Below, piece by piece: positions 12,173-25,142 of a DNA stretch of 64,000 nucleotides. Source of the DNA: Opisthorchis felineus (Eukaryota; Platyhelminthes; Trematoda; Opisthorchiida; Opisthorchiidae); NCBI GenBank assembly GCA_004794785.1, contig SJOL01009519.1, positions 144,239 to 208,238 on the forward strand. The letters run 5' to 3'. Position 1 is the stretch's first letter. Each line of letters begins with the position of its first letter. The position numbers were made by a program, and so were the translations under genes. Under the pieces are notes generated by a model. The model did not search any database. It was given only the letters and a program-made list of their open reading frames with translations, and was not told where the DNA came from.

Positions 12173-14602
12173 TCCGCTGAAATCTAAATAGCACCATCCT
12201 CAGTGCAAACTAACAAAACAAACCTTTGAGTCATGTGGCCTTATTCTGCCTATGGAGTGTTTTGACTTGAACGGATGGTCATCCAGACGACAACGAGTGG
12301 ATACCATGTGATTTTCGATAATACTCAAGTTAGATACAGTCAACGAAATGTTGGCTCCAGAAATCAACCTTCTATTTATCTTCATGTGAACGTTGAAATC
12401 AATAGGTAGGGTTCAAGGTGTTCAAAAACTAGTCTCTATCCCCAAGAGTGTTTGAAATTTGTCATGGTATCTTGTCTTTCGAAGACATTATACAGTTCTG
12501 CTGTGTTCCCCTTATAAAAGTCACAAACAGTGCACTTCGGTTTGGTTTGGGCATACGAAATTTGTATCTGTCTTACTGAGAAAATGTTTCCCAGTATATT
12601 GTTCTCTCTGTTCATAAAACGACTTCATCCACGAAGCCCGCATTCAGCCGATTCGCTAAATTATGAGCTACGATTCTGAAATTGTTACAAGGTGTACTGA
12701 TTCTGTGGCAACTGGTCACATTCCGACGACATCCTTTTTTCTTGAACCAAAGCTTCTAGATCAGGTTTATCATTCTTAATAACCCATAATTAACGCGTTA
12801 GATAGACAGATTTATACTATAGTCTTTGTTCACCAAGTTGCACCGAATCGGCGCGTACTCCGTTGCATATAACTGCCTTTCTATTTTAGGTTCTTCAGTG
12901 TTTTCAACTTTTTTGGGTCGTCCGTAAGATTTCTTGTCTTACCTTTGGGGCCTGTTGATTCCATCCGACTCCTAGCGCAAGGTTAAACAGTGCGGCACTG
13001 TGATCATCCCAAACAGGTAAAGTATTTTTAGGACTTGTTAGATTTAATCCGTTTCGAATTCAATAAACTGTTGCAAACTTTGGGCTTATGACCGTAGATT
13101 TCCGTCAGATTTCTGTCTCCTTTACACATGAATCTAAATCTATATGTAGGCATTCCCGAAACAAAAGGAGAAACGTCTGCACTCAATGCACTGCCGATCA
13201 CCAGCGCGATGAAAGAATCACATGAGTTAGTACAACCTATGAGAGGAATGCTGAAAAGATTCCTAAGGCAAATGTGTTCAAATTAGCGGGTTTGCGAAAA
13301 AATTTGAATTTACAAAAATCTACATCCCTTTTTTCATCCAAGGCACACCATGTGGATGATCGGTGACTGTGCCGCAACTTTCTTACTTGTGCAAAATAAA
13401 AGGAATTACGTAGGCAAAATATCCACGATGGACAGAGGAGTTCTTCGAATAATTTATCCGTTTAAAAGTTTCAGCTGGACGAATAAAAATCGAAAGGTAG
13501 ACAAATGTAAAACATACTCAATGATATGACGCACTACGTTCCGTCAGAGAAGAATTGCTTGTTGCTGGATCGGGGTAGAGATTATCTCATTTTCTGTGTG
13601 TATCGCAATCATGTTTGTGCCCTTGGGAGCAATTTGAGCAAGCTACAATTTATCTTGAATGTGAAAATCAATGGCCGCAGGTTACAAGTTGATTACTACA
13701 GCTTTCGATGAAAATATGTACGTATTCCCAGTAAGAACAGGCCACAAAGATATGAATGTAAACCTCCAAAAAGTGAGTTCATGGAATTCCATTCAAATTT
13801 CGTGCCATGGAAAGGACTATTTAGGAGACAAGAAAAAACTGGATTTCTCTAAGAATGATCTCGTTAGAGGAGGAAGAGCTCTTCTCAGAAAACACCAAAT
13901 AACGCATGCATAGATGGTGTGGAGTTAAAAATGCTTGCTAAAAATATCCCAGAAAAAATATTTTGGAAAACTTTGGGTTAATATTTCATGGAGGTGAATT
14001 TCATTTGAAGGTCATAGTGTGTGCCAGAATCTTGAAACATTGGGTTTACACATTACATTTTGTCCTAAATAATTTTCTTTAAGGTAAGGTAATAAGCCTG
14101 CATTAACACACCTCAAGATATTGAGAAGCAAGTTAGCAAATGTTGGCACTAGTATACAAGATTCTATCCGGCTTGGCACACAAAACATGAAACAGCAGTT
14201 TAAAAAACACTGCCGAAATTGTACTGGCAAGGTACTCTTTCTCTCGAGAAGACAGTTTCGGTGGCCATCACAGTTTCCCTGGATGGGTTTTTCGTGCTAA
14301 TGGGCTACCCTCTAATCCGAGAATGTCTAGAAAAGTGTTTGCTGGACTCTGAAGGGTTCATCTACCACGATCAAAGTGACTACACCATTTCATTTGCATC
14401 CACAGTGTTGCACAGGCGTACTGAAGATCACAAAAACCTACGGTCTGAAAATATATATTGCTAGTGTAAAGCACTTCCGACAGTCTTGGTCAAATACTTT
14501 TTTTCAAATTCAACTATTCGAGTTTCCACCTTTATTGCCGTCTATGCATCAATTAAAGAGTTTTGAAAACTGTTCTGCTAGTTTTCCTCGATGTTGAATA
14601 AA
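12173..14602. other. Gene-less stretch
   Basis: No gene is supported. A plus frame at 13671-13913 contains good donor-like sites (CCA|GTAAGA, AAA|GTGAGT) but no convincing acceptor or motif. The rest looks like unconstrained sequence. Confidence 0.35.
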
Positions 14603-14698
14603 TCATAATAATGACATGGATGTGGTGATTACGAGACAACTGAATGATAGCTGAACCGAGACATAAATATATGGATTCATTGGTTTTTCGTCAGGTGC
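14603..14698 (-). CDS. Candidate exon 2 (terminal), hydrophobic C-terminus
   Basis: On the minus strand an acceptor CAATTGTGTCAACAG opens a 31-codon frame ending in TGA at 14605-14603. The peptide begins APDEKPMNPYIY and is then largely hydrophobic to the end (about 18 residues), as in a tail anchor. It enters at phase 0, matching the end of the upstream candidate exon 14872-15123. The intron between them (14699-14871, 173 nt) is GT-AG. The family is unknown. Short terminal exons arise by chance fairly often. Confidence 0.25.
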   Translation of the reverse strand, partial: APDEKPMNPYIYVSVQLSFSCLVITTSMSLL

Positions 14699-14871
14699 CT
14701 GTTGACACAATTGCCGAGCTTTCAGCGTGCTTACGAACGTTATGTCATTTACTGAATAGATATCTTTAGTGCGCATTTGGACATTATCCGATGTCTTCCA
14801 CGTGACCGTTTAACCACAGTGAAGATTTCATCATTTGCTATTCATGTTGCGTTACGATAGAGCTTCCTTAC

Positions 14872-15123
14872 ATTTGCCTCGTTCGTTGAATACCATTTCT
14901 CTGATCTTTCCGTTCTTTGGACCGGTCTGTTTTGCGGTCTGTCCTCCTTGGTATTGGCCTGGTTAACTAAACAGTAGTGCGTTCCCAATTTTTTTCCATT
15001 GTTTGATCGTGTGAATGTCCAGTCGCAGTTGTGATCGGTTTGCGTGAGTTCGGCCGGGTAATTGGAACCTCTGTGATTGACTTGGTCCATTGTATTGTTA
15101 TTCAAATTTGTGTTTACTTGCAT
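14872..15123 (-). CDS. Candidate exon 1 with ATG, hydrophilic protein
   Basis: On the minus strand an ATG at 15123-15121 opens 84 codons ending exactly at a near-consensus donor (GCAAAT|GTAAGG). Without splicing the frame runs only nine more codons. The peptide is strikingly polar and Asn/Thr/Arg-rich (start MQVNTNLNNNTMDQVNHRG), with three cysteines and no hydrophobic segment. Joined to the phase-matched exon at 14698-14603 it would give a protein of about 115 residues with a hydrophobic tail. No known domain was found, and the frame is not confirmed by homology. Confidence 0.3.
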
Positions 15124-15284
15124 ATTCCAGTCGAATTAATTTCGGTGTTGCGTTTAGAGTCCCTTATAGCTTTCAAAACAATTGTCCGCTAGTTCATTGC
15201 AAGGTTTAAAGCATGAGATATTTATGGATATTTGGTCCTAAGTGATTGGCGGATGTGGTCAGTTTTAATAGGTTCTTAAACATT

Positions 15285-15420
15285 TTCGGAAAATTTTTGT
15301 AAACAATCGGTAGTTTATTGCTTGTCAACGTTCTAATTTTCACACAAAAGCTTCGTCAGACCAAGTGACTAGGTTAAAAAGTTGGTCGACGTTTAAAGTG
15401 GATGGAGAACCGATCAGGTA
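15285..15420 (-). repeat. Repeat family E copy 1 with hammerhead-like hairpin
   Basis: Its reverse complement matches 62.87-63.04 kb over the blocks CGACCAAC, AACCTAGTCACTTGG, GACGAAGCTTTTGTGT, AGCAATAAACTACCGAT and TTTTCCGAAAA. A shorter match lies at 16.35-16.42 kb. In the minus-strand reading, CTGACGA is followed by a decayed stem, where the 63-kb copy has a perfect one. It is a dispersed element of unknown class, possibly the end of a Penelope-like element. Confidence 0.6.
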
Positions 15421-16340
15421 AATTGGTGTTAGGTGTCACCCAAGGAATTTCATTTGTTAGGGTGGGTCATCAAGGGTTAAGACTGATGGGGAATTTACAT
15501 AGACTGGGGTCCATCTGGGGGCCTAGTTATTCCGGATCACTTCACCTGAAGATCCCTCTTGAGTGGCGTTCACAATTTTTGTCCATCTCTGTGAATGACC
15601 TCGGATAGTTGTGTAAGTGAGAAGGATTTCTTGAACTTTAGTCCGGTTGAGCTTTCTACTCCGTTTTTGCTAATGATCTCATGTGCATGGTAACCAAGCA
15701 TAGTCACATGTCAACTCGGCTTATCTAGTACCGCTCTTCATGCGCTCGCAAGCTGTACGTCCTCGATTCCATTCACACTGTGATGTCTGGCAATTTCCAC
15801 CCTCTCGGCTATAAGCTGCTGTGGTGGGAACTACACACGTCGTGTGAAAACTCCTATACTTTCTAGGTATATTCTAAGTCTTGAGTCTAACGCATGTCCC
15901 AACATTGCCGAATCTTTGACGGGCGCTTGGTTTTCGACCTCTTTCCTGGGTGGTTTGTTTATTCTATTCTTGTGTCCGCTGTGTACTTCGCTGACCTTTT
16001 GTTCTATATAAACCTTTGCGCAATCGTTTCACTTGATTTTATACACATTTTACTAGTTCTTTCCGCCTGAAAGGAATTCTTCAACTGTTCTGTAACTTTA
16101 AGTAACGTTTAATTTCCTGGAAAGGCACTCCGATGTTGGCTATATTCAGAAATCCTCGAATAACTCAGATATTCCTGTTTTATGTCGAATGAATGCCGGG
16201 GGCCAGTCATTCCTCACTGACTCATGATACCTGAGGCAATATCCCCTTAATTGCCGTATAACCGAGCTTACTAGATATCCAGTTTCGCGGAGTCCGTTTG
16301 TTGCCTCAATTCAAGCTGCTTTCGGTCGATCTCTTCCATT
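15421..16340. other. Gene-less stretch
   Basis: Nothing recognised apart from a short echo of the SINE A tail (GAAAACTCCTATACTT at about 15846). No gene is supported. Confidence 0.4.
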
Positions 16341-16425
16341 CACAGCACTTTGACTCAACGAACCTCACCCAGCAATAAATCTACCGATTGTTTTACAAAC
16401 GCTTTTGAAAACAATGACACATGAA
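16340..16425 (+). repeat. Repeat family E copy 2 (partial)
   Basis: It shares CCCAGCAATAAATCTACCGAT and the following GTTT-ACAAAC-TTTT-GAAAAC block with the copy at 62.95-63.04 kb, in the same orientation. The hammerhead-like hairpin part is degraded here. Confidence 0.55.
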
Positions 16426-16929
16426 TCGGTTCACCCTCGTTTCCCAACTTAATCACTTTTTGATGCAGTTCTGCTCTTGCAAGGATTTTTGCTCTTTCTC
16501 TGTCCTAGCATAAGCTGGAATGAAAACTTTGTTTAAGTTAAACTGATGTTGCTTTCGGCCTGCGCACACAAAAAGGAGCAAAAATAGCATCTTTTGGCAG
16601 ATCGTTTATGTTTCCACCCATACCCTCATTTTCATGAGCATTTCATTTGATACTGTGTGTCGTTGGTGCGCACCTATCTATCTAGGCTTACTTCTGCAGT
16701 TGAAAGCGCTTTCGATTTTTTTTTCGGAATATGGCTGTATTCTGACTGTTGTAGCTCTTTCAGATATTTCGAAAACTTTTTGTTCTATGGAGCGGTGAAA
16801 ACTGCGTGAAATACTTCGGAGCTGTTCCTGTTCTTCTTCCCTAACCATGCGTTTCAATTGTTGATGACAAGTTATATTAATTGAGTGGGTCGAGAATTTA
16901 CTTACGTGTAACCTGTTAAGGTAAGACAA

Positions 16930-17130
16930 TTTTGCTACATTTGTGAAAGCATGCTTTAAGTGAAATCAGTCTATACTGAAAAGCTGAGAAACTGTACAGT
17001 TATTTTCTTTTATGAGGAATCGTCAGAAATGTGCATCTTAGTAACCTTCAGAGAGATTTGAACTCCAACACGGCTGAACCGTTTTGCCCCGAGCGTCTGA
17101 TCTGCAAAACAGTTAACTCGCGCACAGACG
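16930..17130 (-). repeat. tRNA-derived SINE, family A copy 2
   Basis: The minus-strand reading shows the B-box region as GTTGGAGTTCAAATCTC, then the shared body: GATGCACATTTCTGA, ACTGTACAGTTTCTCAGC, TTTTCAGTATAGACTGA and GCTTTCACAAATGTAGCA. The A-box end is strongly diverged. The block order matches copies at 1.2-1.5 kb and 25.4-25.6 kb. Confidence 0.55.
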
Positions 17131-17855
17131 GGATATAGCACAGACTGACTTCGTTTACTGGATGAAGGCTCACTTGAAACTTTGAAGAAGAAACACCTCA
17201 TCCTACCGGCAACCTAAAAGCAGCCCGTATGGAATAGTTTTCACGACTAGTAAACCTATGTCTGAGAGGTCATCACTTGGTCACTTGATTGGAGGATAAA
17301 TAGCACTACCACCTGTCTGAGTGAGAGTTAAATACACCACCGATCGGCCACTTGTGATCCAATGGTTTGCTCTTCAACTACTAACCTGGATGTTTTAAAC
17401 ACCCTTCAGATTCTTGAGGTGTGCACGGCGGCTGATTTCAAATAAGTACGCAACAGCTGTGCAAAGTTTCTTGGGGTTTTGGCATGGGTTGAGTTCCTTT
17501 GGAGGATGATGTCTCAATTTAAAATGTTTCTACATTGAGTCCGGGAGGTTGGAGTGACTTAGACACGGGATGGGCAGAGGAAGCAGCAGGGGATGCCATA
17601 GAAAAAGAAATTATTATGGCTACCAGACAGCGGGTAAGGCTCATCAGAACCAAGAAATCCCTTTGTTCGGTCCTATTGTGTCAAAGTTCTTCCGCATACA
17701 TCTGTTAATTTGGCGTACCTTCGCAAGGAGTTGTGCATCTTAGACTTGTATGAAAACCGTGTTGTGTAACTTACAATGCTGGGACGTTAACGAGCTTAGA
17801 AATCGGAGCCCATTTGTGTCCCGGCATTGGTTAACATACACAACAGTAACACAAC
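17131..17855. other. Gene-less stretch
   Basis: Nothing supported by motif, splice structure or repeat similarity. Confidence 0.4.
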
Positions 17856-18122
17856 TCATTTAGCCAGAGTTTCATTTGGCATTCTTAATGCCATTATGGA
17901 ACCCATATAATTTGGCGAGATACTCTTCGGCGTCGATGAATCAGGAACATTTGGAACTTGAATATATTTTCCGTAGGGATCTGAAGGCCAACTGCGATGA
18001 AAATAGTCCTCTCGGAAGGAGAAAGTTCCCATCCCCCCCCTCCCGAAAATTTCACAGGTGACTTCCCATAACTGTCCTGGTGACCACAAAATGTCAAAAC
18101 TCCACCACTGAGTTTCACTCAT
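17856..18122 (-). CDS. Possible single-exon ORF, unknown (competing plus-strand exon)
   Basis: A true ATG on the minus strand opens 88 codons to TGA, with a protein-like peptide (start MSETQWWSFDILWSPG, end MALRMPNETLAK) but no known domain. A run of eight G/C at about 18040 lies inside, which is unusual for coding DNA. On the plus strand the same DNA can be read as an exon from an acceptor at about 17862 to a good donor CACAG|GTGACT at about 18057. At most one reading is real, and neither has homology support. Confidence 0.15.
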   Translation of the reverse strand: MSETQWWSFDILWSPGQLWEVTCEIFGRGGMGTFSFREDYFHRSWPSDPYGKYIQVPNVPDSSTPKSISPNYMGSIMALRMPNETLAK

Positions 18123-20353
18123 TAAAGAACGAAATACTCATCAACGTTAATAAAAACCAGCTTATTTAGCACCAAACAGCATATGATCTATTAAACCATT
18201 TGTTTCGGGAACATTAAGTAGTTTTTTAGTTTTCTGGTAAAGTCATTCCGGCTGAATGTCGTTATCCCCTCTGACTTATCAAGCAGTTAGGTTGTCATGA
18301 AATAAAGGTGAATATCCTTTGGGTAGGCCTCAGCAAATTCATCACGTACATTCCCTGGTTGCATAACCCAACAATCAGCTATGCTGTTTCACCGATTAAT
18401 ACGACCCTTTAGTTCACACTCATAAATATGTAACGATCGCCACTGTTTTTTGGGCATCACGGATTGTCAGCTGACAATACAAATACTTCCAACGGATTGT
18501 TGACTGACGCAAAAATATCGAAGAAACAATAGAAAAATAGTAGACTAATAGCATCATTTAATGAATGGAAATGAAGAAAGAATGGAATGAAATAATCCGG
18601 TTCATGTGAGTTCCAGTGAGTATTGTAAACGTGTATTCAGGTTTGCCTTGTGTGGGCGGATGTGTTTCTAAATAACAGCATACGGGGTGAATATGTGCCA
18701 TTTCGGACGTTCGAACTTTACCTCCGGACGTAATCAAATGTATGCACTACTGATTTGCTTTAGAAGGGAAAAAGTCCAATCCAGTGCATCTAGGTCAGAA
18801 AATCACCCGCCGATTGGGCTGGAGTAGGCTGAAGGATCTGCTATTTAAATTTCAACTGGTACTTTAGATGAAAACTTTGGAACGATGGAACATAAGGAGG
18901 TATATTACCATTTCTGTACGGTTTCAAAAATATATTCCATCTCCAGTTTCCCGTTTAAACTAAGAGATCTCCAATAGTTAAGCAATCCGTAAAGCACATG
19001 AGAACGTCTTAAAAATGTTGGATATCTCAAGAATTGTGAAAACGTGAAGGTATAATTAGTGAGTCTTTTTTATGATTGTATTTTGCTGTTTATATCACAC
19101 GAATCACAAACCCCTCGGAACATCTGTGTTGTAAATTATGCTAATTCGACCCAACACGAAATGAACAATGAACCGTTGGATTTTTACGTGACTTTGTGTT
19201 CCATATTTGATGGACAAGCTTACCAGGTAACAGAAGAGTTCTCATGGGATACGGTAACAATAAAACTCATTAACGAAGCTTTATGAAACAGAGTGTATTA
19301 CATCCCTACTGTTTAACACGAACAGTGGGATTCATTATTCTTGTGACGTAAAATTCGATGCAAAGTGCACATGACTTAACTGGCGACCATTCACCGAATT
19401 CGGATTTTCAAACGGGCAAGAAATTAATAAACTGGGACATGCAGGTACGACCGGATGATGGAGAAACAAATAAAGCTTGCTTCCATCGAAAAGAAATTCA
19501 TGCGGACTGACCGAGATAGTGGTCCTTTTGAAAGACTCTGCGAGTGGGCTGCAAGTATTTAAAGGTGAACTGCGTGTTCTGTTTGGAAAAGATGAATACC
19601 CATCTAATAAATCAAAAAACGCACTCTGCGTAGGATAAGGCGGGCGTTGAGGCAAAATGGACGGTATAACAGCAGGCGAACAGTTGCCCCACTTTTTAAG
19701 AACAAGTCTGAACCAACTGCGTGATGGTTGCAAACACGAAGGACCACGGTAAAATACCGCAATTCCTTGCATAGGGAGACTTCTCTTAGACCGGTGGGCA
19801 GTGTAAAAACAGAAAATGAAAACATAGTCTTGTAACTAATAACGATGAGCGTCAACTGTGACCTACTGCTGTTGCAACGGGTAAAATGTTTGGTAAACAT
19901 GAGGTTAAAGTTCTACGAAAATAAGAGCATGTGACGTGGATCAGGGGAATGGATCCACTGTTGGGGTTTTTGGAGAATGAGGGTAATTTGGGTACCCTGC
20001 TTGGCTGCAATCCAACCGATAATCTCAGCTGACATAACAACAACCATGGATCCATTGTGCCCGATTTCTGTGCATGACTATTGCCGCTTTAGTATGGGAA
20101 TATTAAGTATCCCGACTTGGAAACTCTAAACAGTAAGACAAGTGCCATCACAAAATTCAGTTTCTGTAGTAGAACGACACAACAGCATTGTCAGTCAGGT
20201 CAACAGTATTTGAGTAACTTCGGACCGGTAAAGCAAACCATTTGCCAATGATATGTTTATCTGGTAATAAGTTATTGACAGCTTGCAGGATAAGTGCAAC
20301 ATTGCGGTTACTTTTGCCGTCTGAAAGTAAATTTTTATTGACTTATTGGAAAA
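18123..20353. other. Gene-less stretch
   Basis: No domain or repeat partner was found. A plus frame at 19059-19286 with a donor-like TACCAG|GTAACA and a minus frame at 19335-19772 are within chance expectation. Confidence 0.35.
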
Positions 20354-20460
20354 TGCTACTCATAAGGTTGCTGAAAAATTGTTACGAGGCCACAACCGGC
20401 TTTGCTTTGCTTTGGTGTCATCCGGTAGATGTAGTTCCCGAGTTGTGCTCCACCTGAACC
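20354..20460 (-). repeat. Repeat family B copy 2, hammerhead core lost
   Basis: It shares CTACTCATAAGGTTGCTGAAAA with the copy at 6804, followed by the same layout. The positions equivalent to the ribozyme core now read CGGATGAC and CAAAGC, with GGTT instead of GGTC, so catalysis would not be expected. Confidence 0.6.
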
Positions 20461-23400
20461 TAAAACGCACGCCTTTTACGTAATACACAACTGCAAACTG
20501 ATTTGATTTTAATGGGACACCCAAATAAATCCCAGCTAAGTCTCTCACCTTCACTGTCACCTGCGGCAAGCCCCAGAGAACATGGAGGCACGGTGTTCCG
20601 TAAAATGACGGTATTGAAAATTATGGATAAAAACAAATGCTTGGGTGAACGGAGTACAGGTGGAAGATTGCCTTACTTCAAAAAGTGTACTTGAATGTAA
20701 TATAAGGCAAACTGTCCCTTGAGTTGTATTTATAGGCCATCACAAAACTAGTCTCGATCCAGCTAAGGGAAGTTGAGCTATAAACTGCACTTCCTGAGCT
20801 GAAACTGAATTGCTTGAAACTTGAATTTACAACGAGACTTCCACGCGTCCTCGGCATATAGATAAACAACAAAGAAAAACGGTGTGAATTCCAAACTTGT
20901 GGTCATTATATGGTGAACTCGGCTGTCTCTTATTGAACGCACACAGGTGGATAAAATTAATGTGATAGATGAGCTAGTTGATGGATTTGCAATTTAGAAA
21001 TTTAATTCCGTATCACTAATGGATTTTCAAGATGGAATAGCTTCAAAACTGGCAAACCAAGTCTTCATAATTCTTCAAAAACGGAGGGTTGTCACTTTTG
21101 TCCCGTTTAAAAAGAGCAAACTAGTGCATCCGATCATTGTAACCCGGCTCAATAAAGATTTTGAGAAACGGTTCACTTAGAACTAGCACATGAGACTGAG
21201 ATTGCACAGCCCCTCGACACAATGCGATTGGATTGTAATCTAACTGACTGTTGCTATCATTTGCCACCAATTCTGCGTGCATTCAGATACAAGGAAATGT
21301 TCGCTCATGCAGCATCCGAGCTGTCTGGAAGATATAATTTCATGCATGAGAAAATCCAGTTTGATTCATTATAATTAAATTCCAAATCCGGTAGGTTTGT
21401 TCCTAAACTTCAACATGTGCCTGTTTTCTATAGATGTCAGACACACTGGAAATTACTATATTTTCCAATAAACTGGTGTTCGTTGGACGTTTCCATCCGC
21501 CTTTCTAAAGTTAGCCGCCTGGACGTCAAGATAAGTTGCTTTTGCAGCATACAGGAATTAAATGAAAAATAGGACAAATTCTCACAACAGTTAAATCAGA
21601 ATTGATGAACGCTTAAAGGGCTCTGTACTCTTCATTTGTCCTATCACGTTGGTTTACATAATCACTGCATTCAATAGAGGAGTTGCTGCGGTAAGTTCGA
21701 AAATTTTTTCTCCCTACGTTTACAGTAGTTAGTTTTGTTTCCGAAGAATTAGTTAAACCCATCCGTGATGGTTCTTTATTTATGCGATGCCGCTTCACAG
21801 AAAACAGGCCACAAAGGGGCGTCTCGAATTTCGCTCACTGCATTAAAGAACACTTCCGGAGCCAGAATAACTTTGGAGGTTTCCTTCCATGCGTCCCCAT
21901 CTGGAGAATCTAGCTGTGTCACTTAGTTATTTTGCGTCAGCGGGAAGTCAGAGTTATTCCCAAAAGGAATAAATCATTGGCCGTTTCGGTGTGTGCTGTC
22001 TAATATGAAAGAAGTGCTGACACTATCGCCGCAGGCTTTTGAGAGCGGTTATTTTCCGATTTCGGTTTATCTGAAAGCCACACTAAATCGTTTACAACTA
22101 TGCCCTACAAATTGTTAACAACAAGTAAACCGACTAGCTAAAAATCAAATTGTCCGTAAACAGTTAAAAGCAAGTGGGGAATTTAGCGTCGTACGGTCAA
22201 ATACTGGTTTCAAGCAGAGGTATGTTTATCAACCGGCTAAACTAGTTCATTGATGTACTCTTATAAAAACAAAGAAGTGTACAGGACTGTAGTCTACTGA
22301 CCACCAACATTGTAGTGGCCACGGATAAGGAGGTTAAGATATAGATCCCCAAAACCATTTTAAAGAACATCATCACTGTACTCTCGGCCACTGTATTACC
22401 ACTTCCGGACGAACACACTCGGGGGTTCCACTATCATCCTTGACATTGGTGTCTCCTGCGAAAGTTGACAATACTTTTCTTACAGGTCTGTGATCCCTAC
22501 ATACTAGCTTACAATAATAAACCTGTCTAATATTCAACAGCCATCACCATTCAGTTTTGCCAAAAGGTGGTCACTAACACAGTCAAAGCGTGTCAAACGC
22601 TTTTGAGGGATAATTGACTGCAAAAACATGGGTAACTGAAATTGAACGTCAACATGATGGTCTCATTCTGGATAGCCATTTGGGGAACCGAGAACTACCC
22701 TTTCTTTGGGTCCAGGAGGTTACGTCTGTCGATGGGGATTCGCAGTGTAGAAATTTTGAGCCTTCAAAGCCTTCTCCTGTTTCCTTTGGGAGAAAGGTTT
22801 CCAAGATGATAGTAGAATAATGCTATCAAACACAGGTTTTTCACCGTGGTGTGAAGAACACAAGGTGACTCGTCATCTGACTTAACTGGTATTCTCAAAA
22901 TGCCCGGGATATCACTATCTCTAAGACAGGGTAAATATTACTACCCACTTCAGTTTGCTCCATATTACTGGCTATATGGACTTGGTTATTCAGACCGGGT
23001 GAGCAACAAAAATTATCAGCAAAATTACCAGCCCCCTTGTTGCACAACAAACTTAGTGAGTTAACTAGTAACTAGCATATCAAAGTAAAATTCTCGGATG
23101 AGCAGAAGCCTAAAGGGGGCTTAGTGGAGGGAGCGCAACCATCCAAGCAAATGATCCAATGCACCCCAAAAATATCTTGTTCTTACAAAATACCACAAGT
23201 GGGTATGCTGTGGATGCCTTGGACATTCCAATGTAAGAAATGAAGTTGCATATCGCACAAACTGGCCACCCTTTGAATGTTATAAATAGTGAGATCTGTA
23301 GAGAAGGGATTACTTGTCTCAGGCACGGGAACAAAATGAATCCAATTTTTTAGACCTGGTAGAACAATTTTACTTGCGCTACAACAGCTATGCGGATTCA

Positions 23401-24309
23401 GGCTCCTGACCAGCTGGTAAACAGCGCTATGGTGCCCAAATACACTCAATTTACGCACCGTATTAAAAGTTTACTTTGCAGCCTTCTTGACTGTGCAGAA
23501 AGCATACAGATTAACGAGCTCCATTGTTGATCGTTTACGGAAGTTTTGGACTTTACAGTAGAAACGTCGTCCTGTAAATCTGTTTCATTCCTAGCGGGCA
23601 TGGAGAGTAGGGCATATCTTGTGAAGCTCCAGGGGGTTATGGAACCCGCAACCTTCCGGCTACTAGTTTGAACAATTTATCACATAATGATGAAACAGCC
23701 TCACAATGTTTCTTAGCTTCCGAGCATAGATTAGCCTCACGTATAGGACGAAATGTCCATTACCAGGCTGCATTTTGTCCACCATTTTCAAGTATCATAT
23801 AGTGGGATGTTGGTAGAAATACTGACCCTTGCCCGATCAGTTGTGGTCGCCATAAGTAGGTCTACAACAGCAGTGAATAACCAAGCATTTATGCTGTGCC
23901 CATAAGTTAAGTGCTACCTGTGTTGGATAAGGCTTTGCAACAAATTCTAAACTATCTCCAATATGAGGGCCATCATCGGACAATGTCCAAGTGACATTTT
24001 TCAGATATAGTGTCCAAAGTTTCTGGTTAGGAAATAAATGACTGAGTCATATAACCAGTGGTGCATCAGGTTATTCGGTCCAAGACTGAAAACGCCCATC
24101 TTTGTGGTATTTCCGACTATCTCGATTTGCCTCTGTTTGATGCACTTAAATAGTGCTTCGCTGGTTATCTATACCAGAAGGATATATCACGAGACATTCA
24201 AGAGATATTCATCAAGAATGCGGGTGACAGTGTAGACAAACTTGCCGAATTCAGACACCAAAAGTAGAATTGCGAATGGAACACACGGTCGGCTTGTGTA
24301 TAAGTGCAA
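20461..24309. other. Gene-less stretch of nearly 4 kb
   Basis: No feature is supported. A plus frame at 22614-22820 and minus frames at 23110-23458 have no motif, and the latter overlap in two frames. Confidence 0.4.
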
Positions 24310-24612
24310 AGAGGAAAACCCTACTCCGCGGATTCGTTTATTAGAAAACTTCAACTAAACAGACTATTGGACAGGAAAGTCAAACTCTCATTTGCACGTT
24401 GTTTTTAAAAACTGAATATCCGTCTTCTCCTTGAACGTGTCTTCTTGAACTCTCCTGGATATTCCTTGACTGTCACGCAGTTGTAAACGAAAACTGCAAA
24501 GCAGTTCCACAAATTCCGTAATAAATCCCACATTTCATTAGATCAAGTCGGAGTTAGGAGCACACATACTACACGCCTGTCTCATCAGTAGTATCCACCG
24601 TTACATCAGGAA
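24310..24612 (+). repeat. Repeat family C copy 1
   Basis: It matches the reverse complement of 39154-39450 almost end to end: the blocks CAAACTCTCATTTGCAC, CTTGAACTCTCCTGGATATTC, GTTCCACAAATTCCGTAATAAATC and ATCAGTAGTATCCACCGTTAC. It also matches 28030-28242 in part. It is an unknown dispersed repeat at least 300 bp long, without a tRNA-like promoter or long terminal poly-A that I can see. Confidence 0.7.
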
Positions 24613-24990
24613 CGTCACTCCTACATGAAAATTATATCTAAAGTGGGAATAACCACACAGTACACAATTGGGTTATTGCTGTACGTAACAAATCTGCCTT
24701 GACGGTTCTCAAAAATTGGTCCACAAGCTTCAACTTTGACGCTGCATTTCCCAGGTGAAATCAAGCTCACAAATAATTGATGAGTTCTTCATTTGTTTAC
24801 CGTCGGAACGTCTTGAATTCCAACTTCTCATGCAGGTTCGGATAATAAAGCTTCGCCAGTTATTTAACCATTTTTTTACTATCAATGAACCTAAGGCCAG
24901 CAGCGTGAAGTCACACGGTTTAACGGCTTGTTAGTTTCATTTATGGAATATGAAGGTAGTAAAAAATCCACCGGGAATGTGTGTTATCAC
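24613..24990. other. Gene-less stretch
   Basis: Nothing recognised between the family C repeat and the candidate exon that follows. Confidence 0.35.
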
Positions 24991-25142
24991 CAAAACCACA
25001 CTTTTTTGTTATAGTGCCGCGGCATATGTTCAATCTAGATTCCGAAGTTTCCTCTAGACTGACGATCTTGGAATTATTTCTGGCAATTTCTTTGTTCACA
25101 TAGTCGTCCCGTTTTCTCCAAAGTTTTGGATGAATGTATGAG
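24991..25142 (-). CDS. Candidate internal exon, unknown protein
   Basis: On the minus strand a pyrimidine-rich acceptor (TGCTGCCGATTTTTTAG) precedes an open frame whose peptide starts SYIHPKLWRKRDDYVNKEI and is charged and soluble-looking. A possible donor is TTTG|GTGATA. If unspliced, the frame ends about 16 codons later at TAA. There is no known domain and no phase-matched neighbour was found. Confidence 0.22.
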
